This document shows, in pieces, positions 1 to 9,645 of a DNA stretch of 64,000 bases. The translations under genes and the position numbers were made by a program. Under the pieces are notes generated by a model that saw only the letters and a list, made by a program, of their open reading frames with translations, ran no database searches and was not told the DNA's origin. This DNA comes from Parazoarcus communis (GTDB lineage: Bacteria > Pseudomonadota > Gammaproteobacteria > Burkholderiales > Rhodocyclaceae). Position 1 is the stretch's first letter; every line of letters starts with the position of its first letter. The stretch is taken from assembly GCF_003111645.1 (NCBI RefSeq), contig NZ_CP022187.1, positions 2,604,001 to 2,668,000 on the forward strand, read 5' to 3'.

Positions 1-914
1 TTCTTGGCAATGATGCGGCCAAGAATGAAGTCTTCCGGCACCGTGATGGTCTTGACGCCAGCCTGGTCGAGTTCACGAATGTGCTTGGCGGTGATGCGCT
101 TGTCGCGCGCAACGATCAGCTTGCCATCGGGCGATACGATGTCGAAGCGCGCCACTTCGCCACGCAGGCGATCGGGCACGAGATCGAAATGGATCGCGTC
201 GGCCGACAGATGGAATGCGTCGAAATCGTGGAAGGTCTCGAGGATCTCTTCGGGCGTCAGTCCAATGGCGCGCAGCAGGATCGTTACCGGCATCTTCCGG
301 CGACGGTCAACGCGGAAGTACAGATAGTCCTTGGGGTCGTACTCGAAGTCGAGCCACGAACCGCGGTAAGGAATGATACGTGCCGAGAACAGCAGCTTGC
401 CGGAGGAATGCGTCTTGCCGCGGTCGTGCTCGAAGAACACGCCGGGCGAACGGTGCAGCTGCGACACGATGACACGCTCGGTGCCGTTGATCACGAAAGA
501 ACCGGTGTCGGTCATGAGCGGAATCTCGCCCATGTAGACTTCCTGTTCCTTCACTTCCTTGATGGTCTCCTTGGGCGCTTCGCGATCCATGATCACGAGA
601 CGCACACGGGCCCGCAAGGGCGAGGCGAAGGTCAGGCCACGCTGCTGACATTCCTTCACGTCGAATGCGGGCTCGCCCAGCATGTACTGGACGAACTCGA
701 GGCGGGCGTTGCCGCTGTGGCTTGAAATCGGGAAAATCGAGGTAAAGGCCGCCTGCAGGCCATCGTTGAGCCGCGTCTCGGGCGGGGTATCCGCCTGCAG
801 GAATGCAGCAAACGACTCGATCTGGGTGGCGAGCAGGAAAGGCGCATCGAGCACGGCCGCGCGCTTGGCGAAGCTCTTGCGGATACGCTTTTTCTCAGTG
901 TAGGAATACGCCAT
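1..914 (-). CDS. rpoB: RNA polymerase subunit beta, N-terminal part (truncated by window edge)
   Basis: The frame opens with ATG at 914 ([18 protein letters not shown]) and runs without a stop off the left edge, so 304 of roughly 1,400 residues are present. The N-terminal lobe and protrusion are recognisable: [10 protein letters not shown]-like residues read here as [14 protein letters not shown], followed by [31 protein letters not shown], split here only by its conserved register, which is typical of bacterial beta subunits. The subunit forms the catalytic core of RNA polymerase together with beta-prime. It is the last gene seen of the L11-L10-beta operon and lies 180 bases downstream of rplL, behind two tandem hairpins. 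Confidence 0.98.
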   Translation of the reverse strand, partial: MAYSYTEKKRIRKSFAKRAAVLDAPFLLATQIESFAAFLQADTPPETRLNDGLQAAFTSIFPISSHSGNARLEFVQYMLGEPAFDVKECQQRGLTFASPLRARVRLVIMDREAPKETIKEVKEQEVYMGEIPLMTDTGSFVINGTERVIVSQLHRSPGVFFEHDRGKTHSSGKLLFSARIIPYRGSWLDFEYDPKDYLYFRVDRRRKMPVTILLRAIGLTPEEILETFHDFDAFHLSADAIHFDLVPDRLRGEVARFDIVSPDGKLIVARDKRITAKHIRELDQAGVKTITVPEDFILGRIIAK

Positions 915-1023
915 GGATGCTCCGGCTAGAGGTCGAACGTCGGGAAGACAGAACACAACGCCCACGTTCTGGACTTGATTGACACTTTTACGCGCAGAAA
1001 ATTCGGGGACGCTTTGTTCTGTC

Positions 1024-1078
1024 TTCGTGCTTAGTACAAAGCACGAAAGGGCTGGTGCTCATCACGAGCGCCAGCCCT
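1024..1078 (-). promoter_or_regulatory. Tandem hairpins in the rplL-rpoB spacer
   Basis: Two inverted repeats abut exactly. In transcript order, the first pairs 1066-1078 with 1048-1060 (13 bp with one wobble, 5-base loop). The second pairs 1039-1047 with 1024-1032 (9 bp, 6-base loop). Neither is followed by a real U-run. In E. coli this spacer holds a partial attenuator and an RNase III processing site that set the ratio of L7/L12 to beta. The same role is inferred here from position and structure. Confidence 0.6.
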
Positions 1079-1094
1079 GCAGCGAAAGCGAGAC

Positions 1095-1469
1095 TTACTT
1101 GATCTCGACCTTCGCGCCTGCATCTTCCAGTTGCTTCTTCAGCGCGTCGGCGTCAGCCTTCGACACGCCTTCCTTCACAGCCTTGGGAGCGCCGTCAACG
1201 ACGTCCTTGGCTTCCTTCAGGCCGAGGCCGGTAGCAGCACGCACGACCTTGATGACCTCAACCTTCTTGTCGCCGGTGGCAACGAGGATCACGTCAAATT
1301 CGGTCTGCTCTTCAACAGCAGCGGCGGCAGCGCCGGCGCCCGGTGCAGCCACGGCCATGGAGGCAGCGGAAACGCCGAACTTCTCTTCGAACGCCTTAAC
1401 CAGGTCGTTCAGGTCCATCACGGTCATCGAGCCAACGGCTTCGAGGATGTCTTCTTTGCTGATTGCCAT
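1095..1469 (-). CDS. rplL: 50S ribosomal protein L7/L12
   Basis: 124 residues, the normal length. The N-terminal dimerisation helix region ([20 protein letters not shown]), an Ala/Gly-rich hinge around residues 40-52, and the C-terminal globular domain with the factor-binding stretch [18 protein letters not shown] are all visible. L7/L12 forms the mobile ribosomal stalk that recruits translation factors. It is 37 bases downstream of rplJ, whose product L10 anchors it, and the two are expected to be translated from the same transcript. Confidence 0.99.
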   Translation of the reverse strand: MAISKEDILEAVGSMTVMDLNDLVKAFEEKFGVSAASMAVAAPGAGAAAAAVEEQTEFDVILVATGDKKVEVIKVVRAATGLGLKEAKDVVDGAPKAVKEGVSKADADALKKQLEDAGAKVEIK

Positions 1470-1506
1470 TTAAATCACTCCAAAATCGAAACTTTTCAGA
1501 AAACGG

Positions 1507-2007
1507 TCAGGCGGCCGCTTCTTCCTCGCGCTTCTTGGCGAGGGCGGCGAGCGTGCAAGCAAAGCCGGTAACCGGCGCCTGCATGATGCCCAACAGCTTG
1601 GCGAGCAACTCTTCGCGGCTCGGAATCGAAGCCAGGGACTGAAGAGCGGCCTTGTCGAGCGTGTTGCCCGCATAGGAACCGGCTTTCAGAACCAGCTTGT
1701 CATTCGTCTTGGCGAAGTCGTTGAGCACCTTGGCTGCGGCGACGGGATCTTCCGAGATGCCATAGATCAACGGACCGACCAGCTGGTCCGACAACCCGGC
1801 AAACGGGGTTTCGGCGATCGCACGACGCACCAGGGTATTCTTCAGCACACGCAGATAAACGCCAGCTTCACGGGCCTTGGAACGCAGCACAGTGAGGTCA
1901 CCCACTTCCATGCCGCGATACTCGGCCACCGCGATAGTCTGGGCGTTGGCTACTTGTGCCGACACCTCTGCCACTACGGCTTTCTTATCATCGAGATTGA
2001 GACTCAC
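1507..2007 (-). CDS. rplJ: 50S ribosomal protein L10
   Basis: 166 residues beginning [18 protein letters not shown]. The start codon is GTG (2005-2007), supported by a strong AAAGGAGG ribosome-binding site eight bases upstream. L10 anchors L7/L12 dimers to 23S rRNA and, with L12, represses its own translation by binding the leader. A 232-base spacer with several hairpins separates it from rplA, as expected for that autoregulatory leader. The C-terminus ends in the acidic/alanine tail that binds L12. Confidence 0.98.
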   Translation of the reverse strand: MSLNLDDKKAVVAEVSAQVANAQTIAVAEYRGMEVGDLTVLRSKAREAGVYLRVLKNTLVRRAIAETPFAGLSDQLVGPLIYGISEDPVAAAKVLNDFAKTNDKLVLKAGSYAGNTLDKAALQSLASIPSREELLAKLLGIMQAPVTGFACTLAALAKKREEEAAA

Positions 2008-2034
2008 AGGCCTTTCCTCCTTTCAAGTCAACAC

Positions 2035-2239
2035 GTGAATCGCACTGCGATTCACACCCACGGCGACCTGGATCAGGAGTACGACTGAAGCATCAGCCAA
2101 AATCCTGTTCTGGGTTCACCGTCTGCGCAGGCCGCCCGAGGGCTGATTAGACGCTTGCCGAGGCAAGCGCACCTGCGGTCTTTGACGATCCGTCCGGTAC
2201 CGAAGCACCGGAACGGCCCAAAGTTTGTGACTCCGCAGC
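2035..2239 (-). ncRNA. L10 leader (ribosomal protein autoregulatory RNA)
   Basis: The rplA-rplJ spacer, read on the minus strand, contains a hairpin across the rplA stop (2231-2252), an 8-bp hairpin around 2152-2171, and a 9-bp hairpin at 2035-2055 just before the rplJ ribosome-binding site. Between them is the segment GGTGAACCCAGAACAGG, which resembles the conserved core of bacterial L10 leaders. L10-(L12)4 binding to such leaders represses rplJL. Assignment rests on position and this core; a covariance-model scan would settle the boundaries. Confidence 0.7.
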
Positions 2240-2935
2240 TTAGCTTGCGGAGGTATTCGTTTCGATGCGCACACCGGCGCCCATCGTGCTCGACAGGGCC
2301 ATACGGCGCAGGTACACGCCCTTGGCAGCTGCGGGACGAGCCTTGACCAGCGCATCGACAAAAGCGTTGAGGTTCTGCTGCAGCGCTTCGACACCGAAGG
2401 ATGCACGACCGATGGTGGCGTGCACCAGACCACCCTTGTCGGTACGGTACTGAACCTGACCGGCCTTGGCGTTCTTGACTGCAGTGGTGACGTCCATGGT
2501 CACGGTGCCAACCTTCGGGTTCGGCATCAGACCACGAGGGCCGAGAATCTGACCCAGCTGACCGACGACGCGCATTGCATCGGGGGTCGCGATACACAGA
2601 TCGAAGTCGATGTTGCCAGCCTTGACCTGCTCGGCGAGGTCGTCGAAACCGACGACGTCAGCACCAGCAGCGCGGGCGGCTTCGGCCTTGTCGCCCTGGG
2701 CGAACACAGCCACGCGAACCGACTTGCCGGTACCGGCGGGCAGCACCACGGAACCACGAACGACCTGGTCCGACTTGCGTGCATCGACGCCGAGGTTAAC
2801 GGCCACGTCGATCGACTCGTCGAACTTCGCGGTTGCGCATTCCTTGATCAGCGTCAGCGCTTCGGCAACGGGGTAGACCTTGTTGCGGTCGACTTTGGCG
2901 CGCAGCGCCTGAACTCGCTTGGAAATCTTAGCCAT
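2240..2935 (-). CDS. rplA: 50S ribosomal protein L1
   Basis: 231 residues, normal length, beginning [22 protein letters not shown]. The motif [18 protein letters not shown] (residues about 130-147) is the L1 signature. L1 binds 23S rRNA at the E-site stalk and in many bacteria represses the L11-L1 mRNA. It follows rplK by two bases, implying translational coupling. A stem-loop spans its stop codon and may mark the boundary with the L10 leader. Confidence 0.99.
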   Translation of the reverse strand: MAKISKRVQALRAKVDRNKVYPVAEALTLIKECATAKFDESIDVAVNLGVDARKSDQVVRGSVVLPAGTGKSVRVAVFAQGDKAEAARAAGADVVGFDDLAEQVKAGNIDFDLCIATPDAMRVVGQLGQILGPRGLMPNPKVGTVTMDVTTAVKNAKAGQVQYRTDKGGLVHATIGRASFGVEALQQNLNAFVDALVKARPAAAKGVYLRRMALSSTMGAGVRIETNTSAS

Positions 2936-2937
2936 GA

Positions 2938-3369
2938 TTAGAGGCCCTCCACGGTGATGCCCATGCTGCGCGCGGAACCGGCGATCGTACGCACGGCGGC
3001 TTCCATGTTTGCAGCGGTGAGGTCGGCCATCTTGGTGGTGGCGATTTCCTCGATCTGCGCACGGGTGACCGAACCGACCTTGTCGGTATGCGGCTTCGGC
3101 GAACCCTTCTGGATACCGGCGGCCTTCTTGATCAGAACCGTGGCCGGCGGCGTCTTCATGATGAAGGTGAAGCTCTTGTCAGCGAAGGCGGTGATCACCA
3201 CCGGAATCGGCAGACCGGGTTCCATGCCTTGAGTCTTGGCATTGAAGGCCTTGCAGAATTCCATGATGTTCAGACCGCGCTGACCCAGCGCCGGACCGAT
3301 CGGGGGGCTGGGGTTGGCCTTACCGGCCGGAACCTGCAGCTTGATGTAACCAATAATCTTCTTTGCCAT
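2938..3369 (-). CDS. rplK: 50S ribosomal protein L11
   Basis: 143 residues starting [20 protein letters not shown]. The proline-rich N-terminal linker [13 protein letters not shown] and the C-terminal rRNA-binding domain ending in [13 protein letters not shown] are typical. L11 forms the GTPase-associated centre and is needed for RelA sensing of uncharged tRNA. It is 107 bases downstream of nusG; that spacer has two strong hairpins and probably a processing or partial termination site. Confidence 0.99.
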   Translation of the reverse strand: MAKKIIGYIKLQVPAGKANPSPPIGPALGQRGLNIMEFCKAFNAKTQGMEPGLPIPVVITAFADKSFTFIMKTPPATVLIKKAAGIQKGSPKPHTDKVGSVTRAQIEEIATTKMADLTAANMEAAVRTIAGSARSMGITVEGL

Positions 3370-3423
3370 TGCGGCTTGCTCCTGTGATGAGTGCTAGCGC
3401 GCCGACGATGCCGACGCTCCTCG

Positions 3424-3467
3424 CATTGCCCGCGTGAACGGGCAATGGCGGGCGCATGGCGCCCGCC
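3424..3467 (-). promoter_or_regulatory. Two tandem hairpins between nusG and rplK
   Basis: In transcript order, a 9-bp GC-rich hairpin pairs 3459-3467 with 3447-3455 (3-base loop), and a second 9-bp hairpin pairs 3439-3447 with 3424-3432 (6-base loop). They share base 3447, so full formation of both is mutually limiting. There is no U-run, so partial attenuation or RNA processing between secE-nusG and the L11 genes is more likely than full termination. Confidence 0.5.
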
Positions 3468-3476
3468 TTTGAACGC

Positions 3477-4010
3477 TCAGGTCTTCTCGACCTGGGCGAA
3501 ATCCAGCTCTACCGGCGTCGAACGACCAAAAATGGTCACCGCCACCCGCAGCTTGCTCTTTTCGTAGTTCACATCTTCGACGGCGCCATGGAAATCCGTG
3601 AATGGACCTTCCTTGACCCGAACGACTTCACCGGTCTCGAACAACACCTTCGGACGCGGCTTCTCGACGCCTTCCTGCATCTGCTGCATGATCTTGTCGA
3701 CTTCCTTCTCGGTGATCGGAGAAGGCTTGTTCGCCGTGCCACCGACAAAGCCGGTGACTTTCGGCGTCGACTTGACCAAGTGCCAGGACTCGTCGTTCAT
3801 TTCCATTTCCACGAGCACATAGCCCGGGAAAAACTTGCGCTCAGTGATGCTCTTCTGACCGCCTTTCATTTCCACCACTTCTTCGACCGGCACCAGAATC
3901 TGCCCGAAAGCATCCTGCATTCCGGCGCGGGCGATGCGGTCAACCAGTGCACGCTGAACGGACTTCTCGAAGCCCGAATAAGCGTGCACAACATACCAGC
4001 GCTTTGTCAT
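3477..4010 (-). CDS. nusG: Transcription termination/antitermination factor NusG
   Basis: 177 residues from ATG at 4010 ([20 protein letters not shown]). An upstream in-frame ATG would add 13 residues that are not part of the family and would overlap secE. The NGN domain covers residues 1-115, with [11 protein letters not shown], and a C-terminal KOW domain contains [16 protein letters not shown]. NusG binds RNA polymerase, links it to Rho, S10 and the ribosome, and suppresses pausing. It follows secE by two bases, the conserved secE-nusG arrangement. Confidence 0.98.
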   Translation of the reverse strand: MTKRWYVVHAYSGFEKSVQRALVDRIARAGMQDAFGQILVPVEEVVEMKGGQKSITERKFFPGYVLVEMEMNDESWHLVKSTPKVTGFVGGTANKPSPITEKEVDKIMQQMQEGVEKPRPKVLFETGEVVRVKEGPFTDFHGAVEDVNYEKSKLRVAVTIFGRSTPVELDFAQVEKT

Positions 4011-4012
4011 GA

Positions 4013-4360
4013 TTATTTCCAGCCCAGAATCAGGTCGTACAGAACCCACTCCAGACTCTTGTCGGTCAGCCAGAGGAAGAGTGCCATCACCACAACGAAG
4101 GCGAAAACCAAGCCAGTCGTCTGAACCGTTTCCTTGCGGCTCGGCCAGACCACTTTTTTCGTTTCGGTAACCGCCTCACGTGCGAACTCAACAAAGCGGC
4201 GACCCGCTTCGGAGTACCAGGCAACGACCAGACCAGCGCCCAGACCTGCAAGAACACTCAGGACACGGAGGACCAGAGCCTGTTCTGACAGGAGGTAAAA
4301 GCCGACCACGCCGGCCGCAACCAATGCCAGAGCCAGCGCGAACTTCAACTTATCGGCCAT
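4013..4360 (-). CDS. secE: Preprotein translocase subunit SecE
   Basis: 115 residues from ATG at 4360 ([17 protein letters not shown]). Three hydrophobic segments lie near residues 8-25, 30-48 and 83-105. The conserved amphipathic motif [10 protein letters not shown] near residues 68-77 precedes the last membrane helix. SecE clamps SecY in the inner membrane. The frame stays open upstream through the tRNA-Trp gene, but that extension is translated tRNA and is not accepted as coding. Confidence 0.97.
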   Translation of the reverse strand: MADKLKFALALALVAAGVVGFYLLSEQALVLRVLSVLAGLGAGLVVAWYSEAGRRFVEFAREAVTETKKVVWPSRKETVQTTGLVFAFVVVMALFLWLTDKSLEWVLYDLILGWK

Positions 4361-4386
4361 CGAGGTAATGACTTCCGGAAAAATTA

Positions 4387-4462
4387 TGGCAGGGGCAGAG
4401 GGAATCGAACCCCCAACCTTCGGTTTTGGAGACCGACGCTCTGCCAGTTGAGCTATACCCCT
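4387..4462 (-). tRNA. trnW: tRNA-Trp (CCA anticodon)
   Basis: 76 bases including an encoded 3' CCA. The acceptor stem is AGGGGTA/TGCCCCT, the anticodon loop CTCCAAA is closed by TCGGT/ACCGA, and the T-arm GGTTCGATTCC is canonical. It sits between tuf and secE, the standard position in beta- and gammaproteobacteria, and is probably processed from the tuf-secE transcript. Confidence 0.98.
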
Positions 4463-4478
4463 GCAGCAGAGACTACAA

Positions 4479-4500
4479 AGCGCATCCTTTCGGATGCGCT
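4479..4500 (-). terminator. Hairpin downstream of tuf
   Basis: A perfect 9-bp stem (AGCGCATCC with GGATGCGCT) with loop GAAA on the minus strand lies 26 bases after the tuf stop and before tRNA-Trp. The following TTTGTAGT is a weak U-tract. It may be a partial terminator or a tRNA-processing boundary. Confidence 0.5.
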
Positions 4501-4525
4501 CCTGATCGATCAATCGCCGAGGCGA

Positions 4526-5716
4526 TTACTCGATGATCTTGGCGACGACACCGGCGCCAACAGTACGGCCACCTTCGCGGATTGCGAAGCGCAGACCTTC
4601 TTCCATGGCGATCGGGGCGATCAGCTTGACGGTGATCGACACGTTGTCGCCCGGCATGACCATCTCGGTGCCTTCCGGCAGCGTGATCGAACCGGTCACG
4701 TCCGTGGTACGGAAGTAGAACTGCGGACGGTAGTTCGCGAAGAACGGGGTGTGACGACCACCCTCTTCCTTCGACAGTACATACACCTCACCCGTGAAGT
4801 GGGTGTGCGGCTTGATCGAACCCGGCTTGCACAGCACCTGGCCACGCTCGACGTCTTCACGCTTGGTGCCGCGCAGCAGCACGCCAACGTTGTCGCCAGC
4901 CTGACCCTGGTCAAGCAGCTTGCGGAACATTTCAACGCCGGTACAGGTGGTCTTGACCGTGGCCTTGATACCCACGATTTCGATTTCTTCACCGACCTTG
5001 ACGACACCGCGCTCAACACGACCGGTCACCACGGTACCGCGACCGGAGATCGAGAACACGTCTTCGATCGGCAGCAGGAAGGGCTTGTCGATTGCACGCT
5101 CAGGCGTCGGGATGTAGCTGTCAAGCGCAGCAGCCAGTTCGAAAATGGCCGGCTCGCCGATCGGCGACTGGTCACCCTCGAGCGCCTTCAGCGCCGAACC
5201 CTTGACGATGGGCACATCGTCGCCCGGGAAGTCGTACTTGGACAGCAGCTCGCGAACTTCCATCTCGACGAGCTCAAGCAGCTCTTCGTCGTCGACCATG
5301 TCGCACTTGTTCAGGAACACGATGATGTACGGAACACCAACCTGACGCGCCAGCAGAATGTGCTCGCGAGTCTGGGGCATCGGGCCGTCAGCGGCCGAAC
5401 ACACCAGGATCGCGCCGTCCATCTGCGCAGCACCGGTAATCATGTTCTTCACGTAGTCAGCGTGACCCGGGCAGTCAACGTGAGCGTAGTGACGATTCTC
5501 GGTTTCGTACTCGACGTGTGCGGTGTTGATCGTGATACCGCGTGCCTTTTCTTCAGGCGCGCTGTCGATCGACGCATAGTCCTTGGCCTCGCCACCGAAC
5601 TTCTTCGACAGAATCGTCGTGATTGCCGCCGTCAGCGTGGTCTTGCCATGGTCAACGTGACCAATGGTGCCAACGTTTACGTGCGGCTTCGTACGCTCAA
5701 ACTTACCCTTAGCCAT
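4526..5716 (-). CDS. tuf: Elongation factor Tu
   Basis: 396 residues, starting [20 protein letters not shown]. The GTPase motifs are GHVDHGKT (residues 19-26), DCPGH and NKCD; domains 2 and 3 follow, with the terminal [16 protein letters not shown]-Tu delivers aminoacyl-tRNA to the ribosome. The gene lies between three tRNA genes upstream and tRNA-Trp downstream. Many betaproteobacteria have a second tuf copy near rpsG-fusA; that cannot be judged here. Confidence 0.99.
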   Translation of the reverse strand: MAKGKFERTKPHVNVGTIGHVDHGKTTLTAAITTILSKKFGGEAKDYASIDSAPEEKARGITINTAHVEYETENRHYAHVDCPGHADYVKNMITGAAQMDGAILVCSAADGPMPQTREHILLARQVGVPYIIVFLNKCDMVDDEELLELVEMEVRELLSKYDFPGDDVPIVKGSALKALEGDQSPIGEPAIFELAAALDSYIPTPERAIDKPFLLPIEDVFSISGRGTVVTGRVERGVVKVGEEIEIVGIKATVKTTCTGVEMFRKLLDQGQAGDNVGVLLRGTKREDVERGQVLCKPGSIKPHTHFTGEVYVLSKEEGGRHTPFFANYRPQFYFRTTDVTGSITLPEGTEMVMPGDNVSITVKLIAPIAMEEGLRFAIREGGRTVGAGVVAKIIE

Positions 5717-5794
5717 ATCGATACCTTTTAATCAGAATCAGAAATTTCGAAGCGATGACTCCGACACCGTCACGCTTGACGAGGCAGATAGATG

Positions 5795-5869
<75 letters not shown>

Positions 5870-5896
5870 GCCGAAACCTGTACTACAACAAACTGC

Positions 5897-5970
5897 TGGA
5901 GCGGGTGAAGGGAATCGAACCCTCGTCATAAGCTTGGAAGGCTTCTGCTCTACCATTGAGCTACACCCGC
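5897..5970 (-). tRNA. trnG: tRNA-Gly (TCC anticodon)
   Basis: 74 bases with encoded CCA. The acceptor stem is GCGGGTG/CACCCGC, the anticodon loop is CTTCCAA, and the T-loop is GGTTCGATTCC. It lies 27 bases from tRNA-Thr in the same transcript. Confidence 0.97.
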
Positions 5971-6043
5971 ACATGCCAAACGCCAGCTGACTCACTACAA
6001 CCGCTTCGCGTGCCGCAATCTACAACAGCACAACGAAATGTGC

Positions 6044-6129
<86 letters not shown>

Positions 6130-6145
6130 AAGCGCGAAGCCACGC

Positions 6146-6174
6146 ACTATAGTGGCGGTTTCCCGGCTTGTCAA
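6146..6174 (-). promoter_or_regulatory. Sigma70 promoter of the tRNA-tuf operon
   Basis: On the minus strand, a consensus -35 TTGACA (6169-6174) and a -10 TATAGT (6146-6151) are separated by exactly 17 bases. The predicted start lies a few bases upstream of tRNA-Tyr. A near-consensus promoter is expected for a highly expressed stable-RNA and EF-Tu transcript. Confidence 0.85.
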
Positions 6175-6303
6175 ACCATTCTGCAAAAAAAGTTTGAAAT
6201 AGACGCTCTGCGGGCATCTGCCGTTCGCCGGCGCGTTCTTCGCACCGGATTGACGCAGGACTCCGGCGGCCAACAGAATGACCCGATCGTACAGGAACAG
6301 CCC

Positions 6304-6942
6304 ATGCCCGCCTTTGACACTCTTGCTGCCTTTCTCGCCGTCTCTGTACTCATTACGCTCGCTCCCGGGCCGGACAACCTCATGGTCCTGGGGCAGAGCC
6401 TTGCGCGCGGCCGCGCCGCCGGGTTCGGCATCGCGGTGGGATGCGCGCTGGGGTGCTTCACACATACGCTGTGGGCAGCGCTTGGCGTGAGCGCGGCACT
6501 GGCATCGTCTCCGACCGTGTTTGCGGCCCTCAAACTGGCGGGTGCCGGCTATCTGTGCTGGATCGGCATCCAGACCCTGATCAACGCACGTGTTGCGCAG
6601 GTTGTGCGCAATGGCGGCAGTACGCCCGCCCCATGGGCGAGCCAGGTGCGCAGGGGCTTCATTGCAAACGCCATCAATCCGAAAGTCGCGCTCTTCTTCC
6701 TCGCTTTCCTGCCACAATTCGTGCGCGCGGAGGACGGCGGCGCAACCGCACAGATGATCGCGCTCGGCGCGGTCTTCGCGTTACAGACCATCTTCGTGTT
6801 CGGTGCGATTGCATCCGCAGCGGGGATGCTCGGCAGGGCGCTGGCGCGCCATGGACGGGCCAGCATCTGGCTCGAGCGCATGGCGGGCGTGCTCTTCATC
6901 GGGCTGGCCGCAAGGCTCGCGCTGGACGATCACACGCTGTAG
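6304..6942 (+). CDS. LysE/RhtB-family amino-acid exporter
   Basis: 212 residues from ATG at 6304 (MPAFDTLAAFLAVSVLITLAPGPDN), matching the 205-212-residue family norm; an earlier in-frame ATG adds 18 polar residues and is not preferred. The family N-terminal motif TLAPGPDNLMVLGQSLARG is clear, and the protein has about six hydrophobic segments. These inner-membrane proteins export amino acids such as lysine, threonine or homoserine lactone; the substrate here cannot be read. The next gene starts 39 bases downstream, so co-transcription is possible. Confidence 0.9.
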   Translation: MPAFDTLAAFLAVSVLITLAPGPDNLMVLGQSLARGRAAGFGIAVGCALGCFTHTLWAALGVSAALASSPTVFAALKLAGAGYLCWIGIQTLINARVAQVVRNGGSTPAPWASQVRRGFIANAINPKVALFFLAFLPQFVRAEDGGATAQMIALGAVFALQTIFVFGAIASAAGMLGRALARHGRASIWLERMAGVLFIGLAARLALDDHTL

Positions 6943-6981
6943 CCGCGCCCTCCCGATCACACAACAGGACCATCCCATTCA

Positions 6982-8793
6982 ATGAGACGCGCCTCCGCGA
7001 CCGCCCTCCCCGCCCCCGAAACCGGCGAACGCAGGGACTGGCAGACGATCAAGAATCTCATGCCCTTCATCTGGGCGTACAAGTACCGGGTGATCTTTGC
7101 CCTTTCTTGCCTGCTGGCCGCCAAGGGCGCCAACGTCACCGTTCCGATCACTTTCAAGCACCTGATCGACGCGCTCACACTGACCGAAGGGCAGGCCCTC
7201 ATCGTGGTTCCGGCTGCCGTGCTGCTGGCTTATGGCGTGCTGCGCTTTTCCACGTCGCTGTTCACCGAGTTGCGGCAGATCGTGTTTGCACGGGTCACGC
7301 AGCAGGCTGTACGCGAGATCACCCTGCAACTGTTCCGTCATCTGCACGCCCTCAGCCTGCGCTTTCATCTGGAGCGCCAGACCGGCGGCCTCACCCGCGA
7401 CATCGAACGCGGCACCCGCTCCATCAACTCCCTGATCAGCTACACCCTGTACTCGATCCTCCCCACGCTGGTTGAAATCGGCCTCGTCATGGGCATCCTG
7501 CTGGTGGAGTACGACGCCGTGTTTGCGCTCATCACGCTCGCAACCCTGACCGCCTATATCGTATTCACGGTCAAGGTCACCAACTGGCGGACAGCGCTGC
7601 GGCGACAGGCCAATGAACTCGACTCGGCCGCCAATGCGCGCGCCATCGACAGCCTGATCAACTACGAAACGGTGAAGTACTTCAACAACGAAGCATACGA
7701 GGCCGCCCGCTATGATCAGGAACTCGCAAAATGGACCTCGGCGCAGATCACCAACCAGTACTCGCTGTCGGGACTGAATGTCGGGCAGGCTGCGATCATC
7801 GCGGTCGGGGTGACGGCGATGATGTGGCAGGCCGCCAGCCGGGTTGCAAGCGGCGAGATGACCATCGGCGACATCGTGCTGGTCAATGCCTTCATGATCC
7901 AGCTCTATATCCCGCTCAATTTCCTCGGGATGATGTATCGCGAACTGCGCCAGGCACTCACCGACATCGAGCGCATGTTCGGACTCATGCACGAGCACCA
8001 GGAGATCGCCGACGCACCTGACGCACTCACCTTGCCCCCCGGTCCGGCGAGCGTTCGCTTCGAACACGTCGGCTTTGCCTACGATGCCAAGCGCCCCATC
8101 CTGCACGACCTCGACTTCGAAGTCCCCGCAGGGCGCACGGTCGCCATCGTCGGACACTCGGGGTCAGGCAAATCGACACTTGCGCGCCTGCTGTACCGCT
8201 TCTACGACGTGCAGTCGGGCGCGATCCGCGTCAATGGCCACGACCTGCGCCAGCTCACCCAGGACAGCCTGCACGCGGCGATCGGCATCGTTCCTCAGGA
8301 CACGGTGCTGTTCAACGACACGCTGTTCTACAACATCCAGTACGGCCGGCCGAGCGCCAGCCGCGAAGAGGTCGACGCCGCCGCGCGCGCCGCCCAGCTG
8401 ACCGAATTCATCCAGCGCCTGCCCGACGGTTACGAAACACGCGTGGGGGAGCGCGGACTGAAGCTCTCGGGCGGCGAGAAGCAGCGCGTCGCCATCGCCC
8501 GCGCCCTGCTCAAGAACCCTGCGATCCTGATTTTCGACGAAGCCACCTCGGCCCTCGATTCGAAAACGGAAAAAGCCATACAGGCGCAGATCGAGTTGGC
8601 CGCAAGCGGACGCACCGCACTGGTCATCGCCCACCGGCTATCGACGGTCATGAACGCCGACGAGATCATCGTGCTTGATCAGGGCCGCATCGTGGAGCGC
8701 GGCAGGCATGGCGCACTGCTGGCGCGCGCGGGCGCCTATGCGCAGATGTGGATGCTGCAGCAACAGGAGGACGGCGAGCAGACCGCAGACTGA
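6982..8793 (+). CDS. Atm1-type ABC exporter (fused membrane and ATPase domains)
   Basis: 603 residues. The membrane domain spans about residues 30-330 with six helices and the Atm1-like segment NYETVKYFNNE. The ATPase domain has Walker A GHSGSGKST (about 390), signature LSGGE (about 495), Walker B ILIFDEATSALDS (about 515) and H-loop IAHRLST (about 550). Atm1/ABCB7-like exporters work as homodimers and move glutathione-linked sulfur or metal compounds across the inner membrane. Specificity here is by family resemblance only; other MsbA-like substrates remain possible. Confidence 0.9.
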   Translation: MRRASATALPAPETGERRDWQTIKNLMPFIWAYKYRVIFALSCLLAAKGANVTVPITFKHLIDALTLTEGQALIVVPAAVLLAYGVLRFSTSLFTELRQIVFARVTQQAVREITLQLFRHLHALSLRFHLERQTGGLTRDIERGTRSINSLISYTLYSILPTLVEIGLVMGILLVEYDAVFALITLATLTAYIVFTVKVTNWRTALRRQANELDSAANARAIDSLINYETVKYFNNEAYEAARYDQELAKWTSAQITNQYSLSGLNVGQAAIIAVGVTAMMWQAASRVASGEMTIGDIVLVNAFMIQLYIPLNFLGMMYRELRQALTDIERMFGLMHEHQEIADAPDALTLPPGPASVRFEHVGFAYDAKRPILHDLDFEVPAGRTVAIVGHSGSGKSTLARLLYRFYDVQSGAIRVNGHDLRQLTQDSLHAAIGIVPQDTVLFNDTLFYNIQYGRPSASREEVDAAARAAQLTEFIQRLPDGYETRVGERGLKLSGGEKQRVAIARALLKNPAILIFDEATSALDSKTEKAIQAQIELAASGRTALVIAHRLSTVMNADEIIVLDQGRIVERGRHGALLARAGAYAQMWMLQQQEDGEQTAD

Positions 8794-8800
8794 GTCAACG

Positions 8801-8826
8801 AAAAACGGCGCCGGGATGGCGCCGTT
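8801..8826 (-). terminator. Rho-independent terminator of the PEP-CTERM gene
   Basis: A perfect 9-bp stem (8804-8812 with 8818-8826, 5-base loop) is followed on the minus strand by TTTTTCGTT. This places it as the terminator for the minus-strand gene ending at 8848; the plus-strand ABC exporter lacks a U-run here but may use the hairpin. Confidence 0.75.
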
Positions 8827-8847
8827 CCGGATGAAGCATTGCTCAAC

Positions 8848-9615
8848 TCAGCGTTCGGACTTGCGGCGACGCATGCCGATCAAGCCCAGCACACCGAGCC
8901 CTGCCAGCGCGAGCGAACCGGGCTCGGGTACCGAACCGCCCGGCGTGTTCGGCTTCACAGTCCCGCCTACGCTGGCGACCTTCATATAGTCGTAGTAGTT
9001 GTTGCTGCCATACCCGACCGAGGTGCCGCTCACCGCGCCTGCACCGATCAGCCAGAAACTGGAATAGGTCGCACCGGGACTCAGCGTATAGCCTCCCTGA
9101 CCGCTACCGCCATAGTTTCCGACCAGCGTCCATCCGCTGCCGAGCGACAGCAGATCGGAGTAACTCTTGCCCGTCAGGTCGCCGCTGAACGCGGTTGATC
9201 CAGTGTATGCAAGAACGAAGAAATCGGAGCGCCTGCTATCGTTGTTGTATACCCAACCCAAGCCAACGGAATCAAGCTGGACGTCAGCACTGAAGTCCAG
9301 CAGTACCGACTCGAACCTGTCTTTGTTGTCCATCGCGTGGTTCGGGCTTTGAGACGACTCACCGCTGTACTGGACGCCGACCCCGTTCCAGCTCTCGATA
9401 TAGCCCTTGGAAAGCACACTCCCCGAACTGGCACCGCTCCAACCGGTGACCGTTACGGAAGGGCCTCCCGCCGGATTACTCGTTTGCGAATCGGAGGGCA
9501 TCTGGCTGCAGGCAAAATCTCCGCAGCTCAGATCCCAGTTCCAGGCGGCCGACGCCGCGCCACTGAAGGCCGACAGCCCCGACACAAGAAGCGCAACTGC
9601 GGTGCATTTTTTCAT
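8848..9615 (-). CDS. PEP-CTERM sorting-domain surface protein
   Basis: 255 residues. There is a signal peptide (MKKCTAVALLVSGLSAFSGAASA), a Ser/Gly-rich exported body with a CGDFAC cysteine pair, and a C-terminal VPEPGS motif, hydrophobic helix and RRRK tail at about residues 228-255. That tripartite end is the exosortase recognition signal. Such proteins are expected to be cut and released or attached to extracellular polymer. The body resembles no enzyme I recognise. Its promoter is sigma54-like (see 9646-9661), and prsT lies directly upstream on the same strand. Confidence 0.93.
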   Translation of the reverse strand: MKKCTAVALLVSGLSAFSGAASAAWNWDLSCGDFACSQMPSDSQTSNPAGGPSVTVTGWSGASSGSVLSKGYIESWNGVGVQYSGESSQSPNHAMDNKDRFESVLLDFSADVQLDSVGLGWVYNNDSRRSDFFVLAYTGSTAFSGDLTGKSYSDLLSLGSGWTLVGNYGGSGQGGYTLSPGATYSSFWLIGAGAVSGTSVGYGSNNYYDYMKVASVGGTVKPNTPGGSVPEPGSLALAGLGVLGLIGMRRRKSER

Positions 9616-9645
9616 TTTGAACCCCTCTGCATTTTGGCTGTTTTG

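Noticed and set aside
4361-4513. N-terminal extension of secE reading through the tRNA-Trp gene
   Set aside because: The extra residues are the tRNA read as protein; family length and start favour ATG at 4360.
4448-5731. 427-codon open frame antisense to tuf
   Set aside because: It is an antisense artefact of strongly biased codon use in tuf; no ribosome-binding site or family features.
6979-8157. 392-codon open frame antisense to the ABC exporter
   Set aside because: The plus strand encodes a complete ABC exporter; the antisense product has no recognisable features.
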